From the NCBI GenBank assembly GCA_041688215.1, contig JBDNIO010000038.1, positions 1-6,255 of the forward strand: a stretch of 6,255 nucleotides of DNA, in the 5' to 3' direction. Source of the DNA: JBDNIO01 sp041688215 (lineage in GTDB: Bacteria; Pseudomonadota; Gammaproteobacteria; Nevskiales; Salinisphaeraceae). A model generated the notes under the pieces. The model searched no databases and had not been told where the DNA came from. It was given only the letters and a program-made list of their open reading frames with translations. This document shows, piece by piece, positions 6,122 through 6,255 of this stretch (position 1 is the first letter of the stretch; each line of letters opens with the position of its first letter). The translations under genes and the position numbers were made by a program.

Positions 6122-6255
6122 CTATGTCACCAAATAATGTTGATAGTGCTGACCATAGGCAGATCGCAGCAACTGATGTGGTGTCGCCGCTTTGCCTAAC
6201 GCATCAAGCATGCGGTGCCAGGCCAGGTAATTTGGAAGGTAACGTGTGGCGACGC
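6122..6255 (-). CDS. Transposase C-terminal fragment (IS1595-like), cut by window edge
   Basis: The last 43 codons of a minus-strand gene are visible, ending YLVT and a TAG at 6124-6122; the start lies beyond position 6255. The segment VATRYLPNYLAWHRMLDALG, then TPHQLLRSAYGQHYQ, closely recalls the tail of transposases with an N-terminal zinc ribbon and a DDE-type core usually labelled IS1595 family, whose ends read GVATKYLPNYLGWRRMLE-like. The pattern is specific enough to favour this over the plus-strand frame that is also open here. The assignment to a transposase is fairly good; the exact family is from memory. Whether the full gene is intact cannot be seen. Confidence 0.6.
   Translation of the reverse strand, partial: VATRYLPNYLAWHRMLDALGKAATPHQLLRSAYGQHYQHYLVT

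Larger units (their letters stand above)
6023..6255 (-). mobile_element. End of an insertion sequence, probably IS1595-like, running off the window
   Basis: The right edge holds the 3' end of a minus-strand transposase gene, its terminator, and a candidate element tip beginning GGCACTGGACAAAAAAAT at 6023. The tip position is inferred from where the DUF1302-like reading seems to end. Only one end is in the window, so the terminal inverted repeat cannot be confirmed. IS1595 elements normally duplicate 8 bases of target; under this model the duplicated bases would be GTGATAAC (6015-6022). Confidence 0.5.

Noticed and set aside
6194..6200. GCCTAAC, matching the RYYYAAC core of an integron attC site
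   Set aside because: No matching GTTRRRY partner is present in the window, and the bases are codons of the minus-strand transposase tail.
6055..6255. Plus-strand frame open to the window edge (reading ASTLTIDVLAMSPNN)
   Set aside because: It has no ribosome binding site and no family resemblance, while the opposite strand reads as a recognisable transposase tail followed by a terminator.

Overview
The window looks like chromosomal DNA of a gammaproteobacterium. The strongest sign is the block bamD (minus) / rluD - pgeF (plus), an arrangement well known from this class (yfiO / rluD - yfiH in Escherichia coli). A glutamine-dependent NAD+ synthetase of the long two-domain type and a DUF1302-like exported protein fit a free-living, possibly marine, gammaproteobacterium, but species cannot be named from the sequence. 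The DNA is moderately GC-rich. All five intact genes are housekeeping genes.

Layout. Positions 1-80 are a short leader with a degenerate 9-base tandem repeat and a good ribosome binding site. Then come sucD (81-953, succinyl-CoA synthetase alpha) and, 40 bases later, nadE (994-2610, probable TTG start). A 102-base convergent spacer (2611-2712) carries permuted inverted repeats and separates nadE from bamD (2713-3630, minus). A 61-base divergent spacer follows, then rluD (3692-4681) and pgeF (4669-5415), which overlap by 13 bases and should be translationally coupled. After pgeF the window changes character. A 247-base leader with small hairpins precedes a signal-peptide gene start with a very strong ribosome binding site (5663). 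That reading frame resembles the N-terminus of DUF1302 outer-membrane proteins but stops after 107 codons. The right edge (about 6023-6255) appears to be the end of an insertion sequence. It shows the last 43 codons of a minus-strand transposase, probably IS1595-like, followed by a strong Rho-independent terminator.

Functional picture. sucD supplies the TCA cycle, nadE completes NAD+ synthesis, BamD helps insert outer-membrane beta-barrel proteins, RluD pseudouridylates 23S rRNA, and PgeF belongs to the YfiH/PgeF multicopper-like family linked to peptidoglycan quality control. The most interesting part is the right end, where a porin-like gene seems to have been inactivated by an in-frame stop or frameshift and by an IS insertion. 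I see no CRISPR array, tRNA, rRNA, phage gene or defence system, and no clear evidence for a new multi-gene system.
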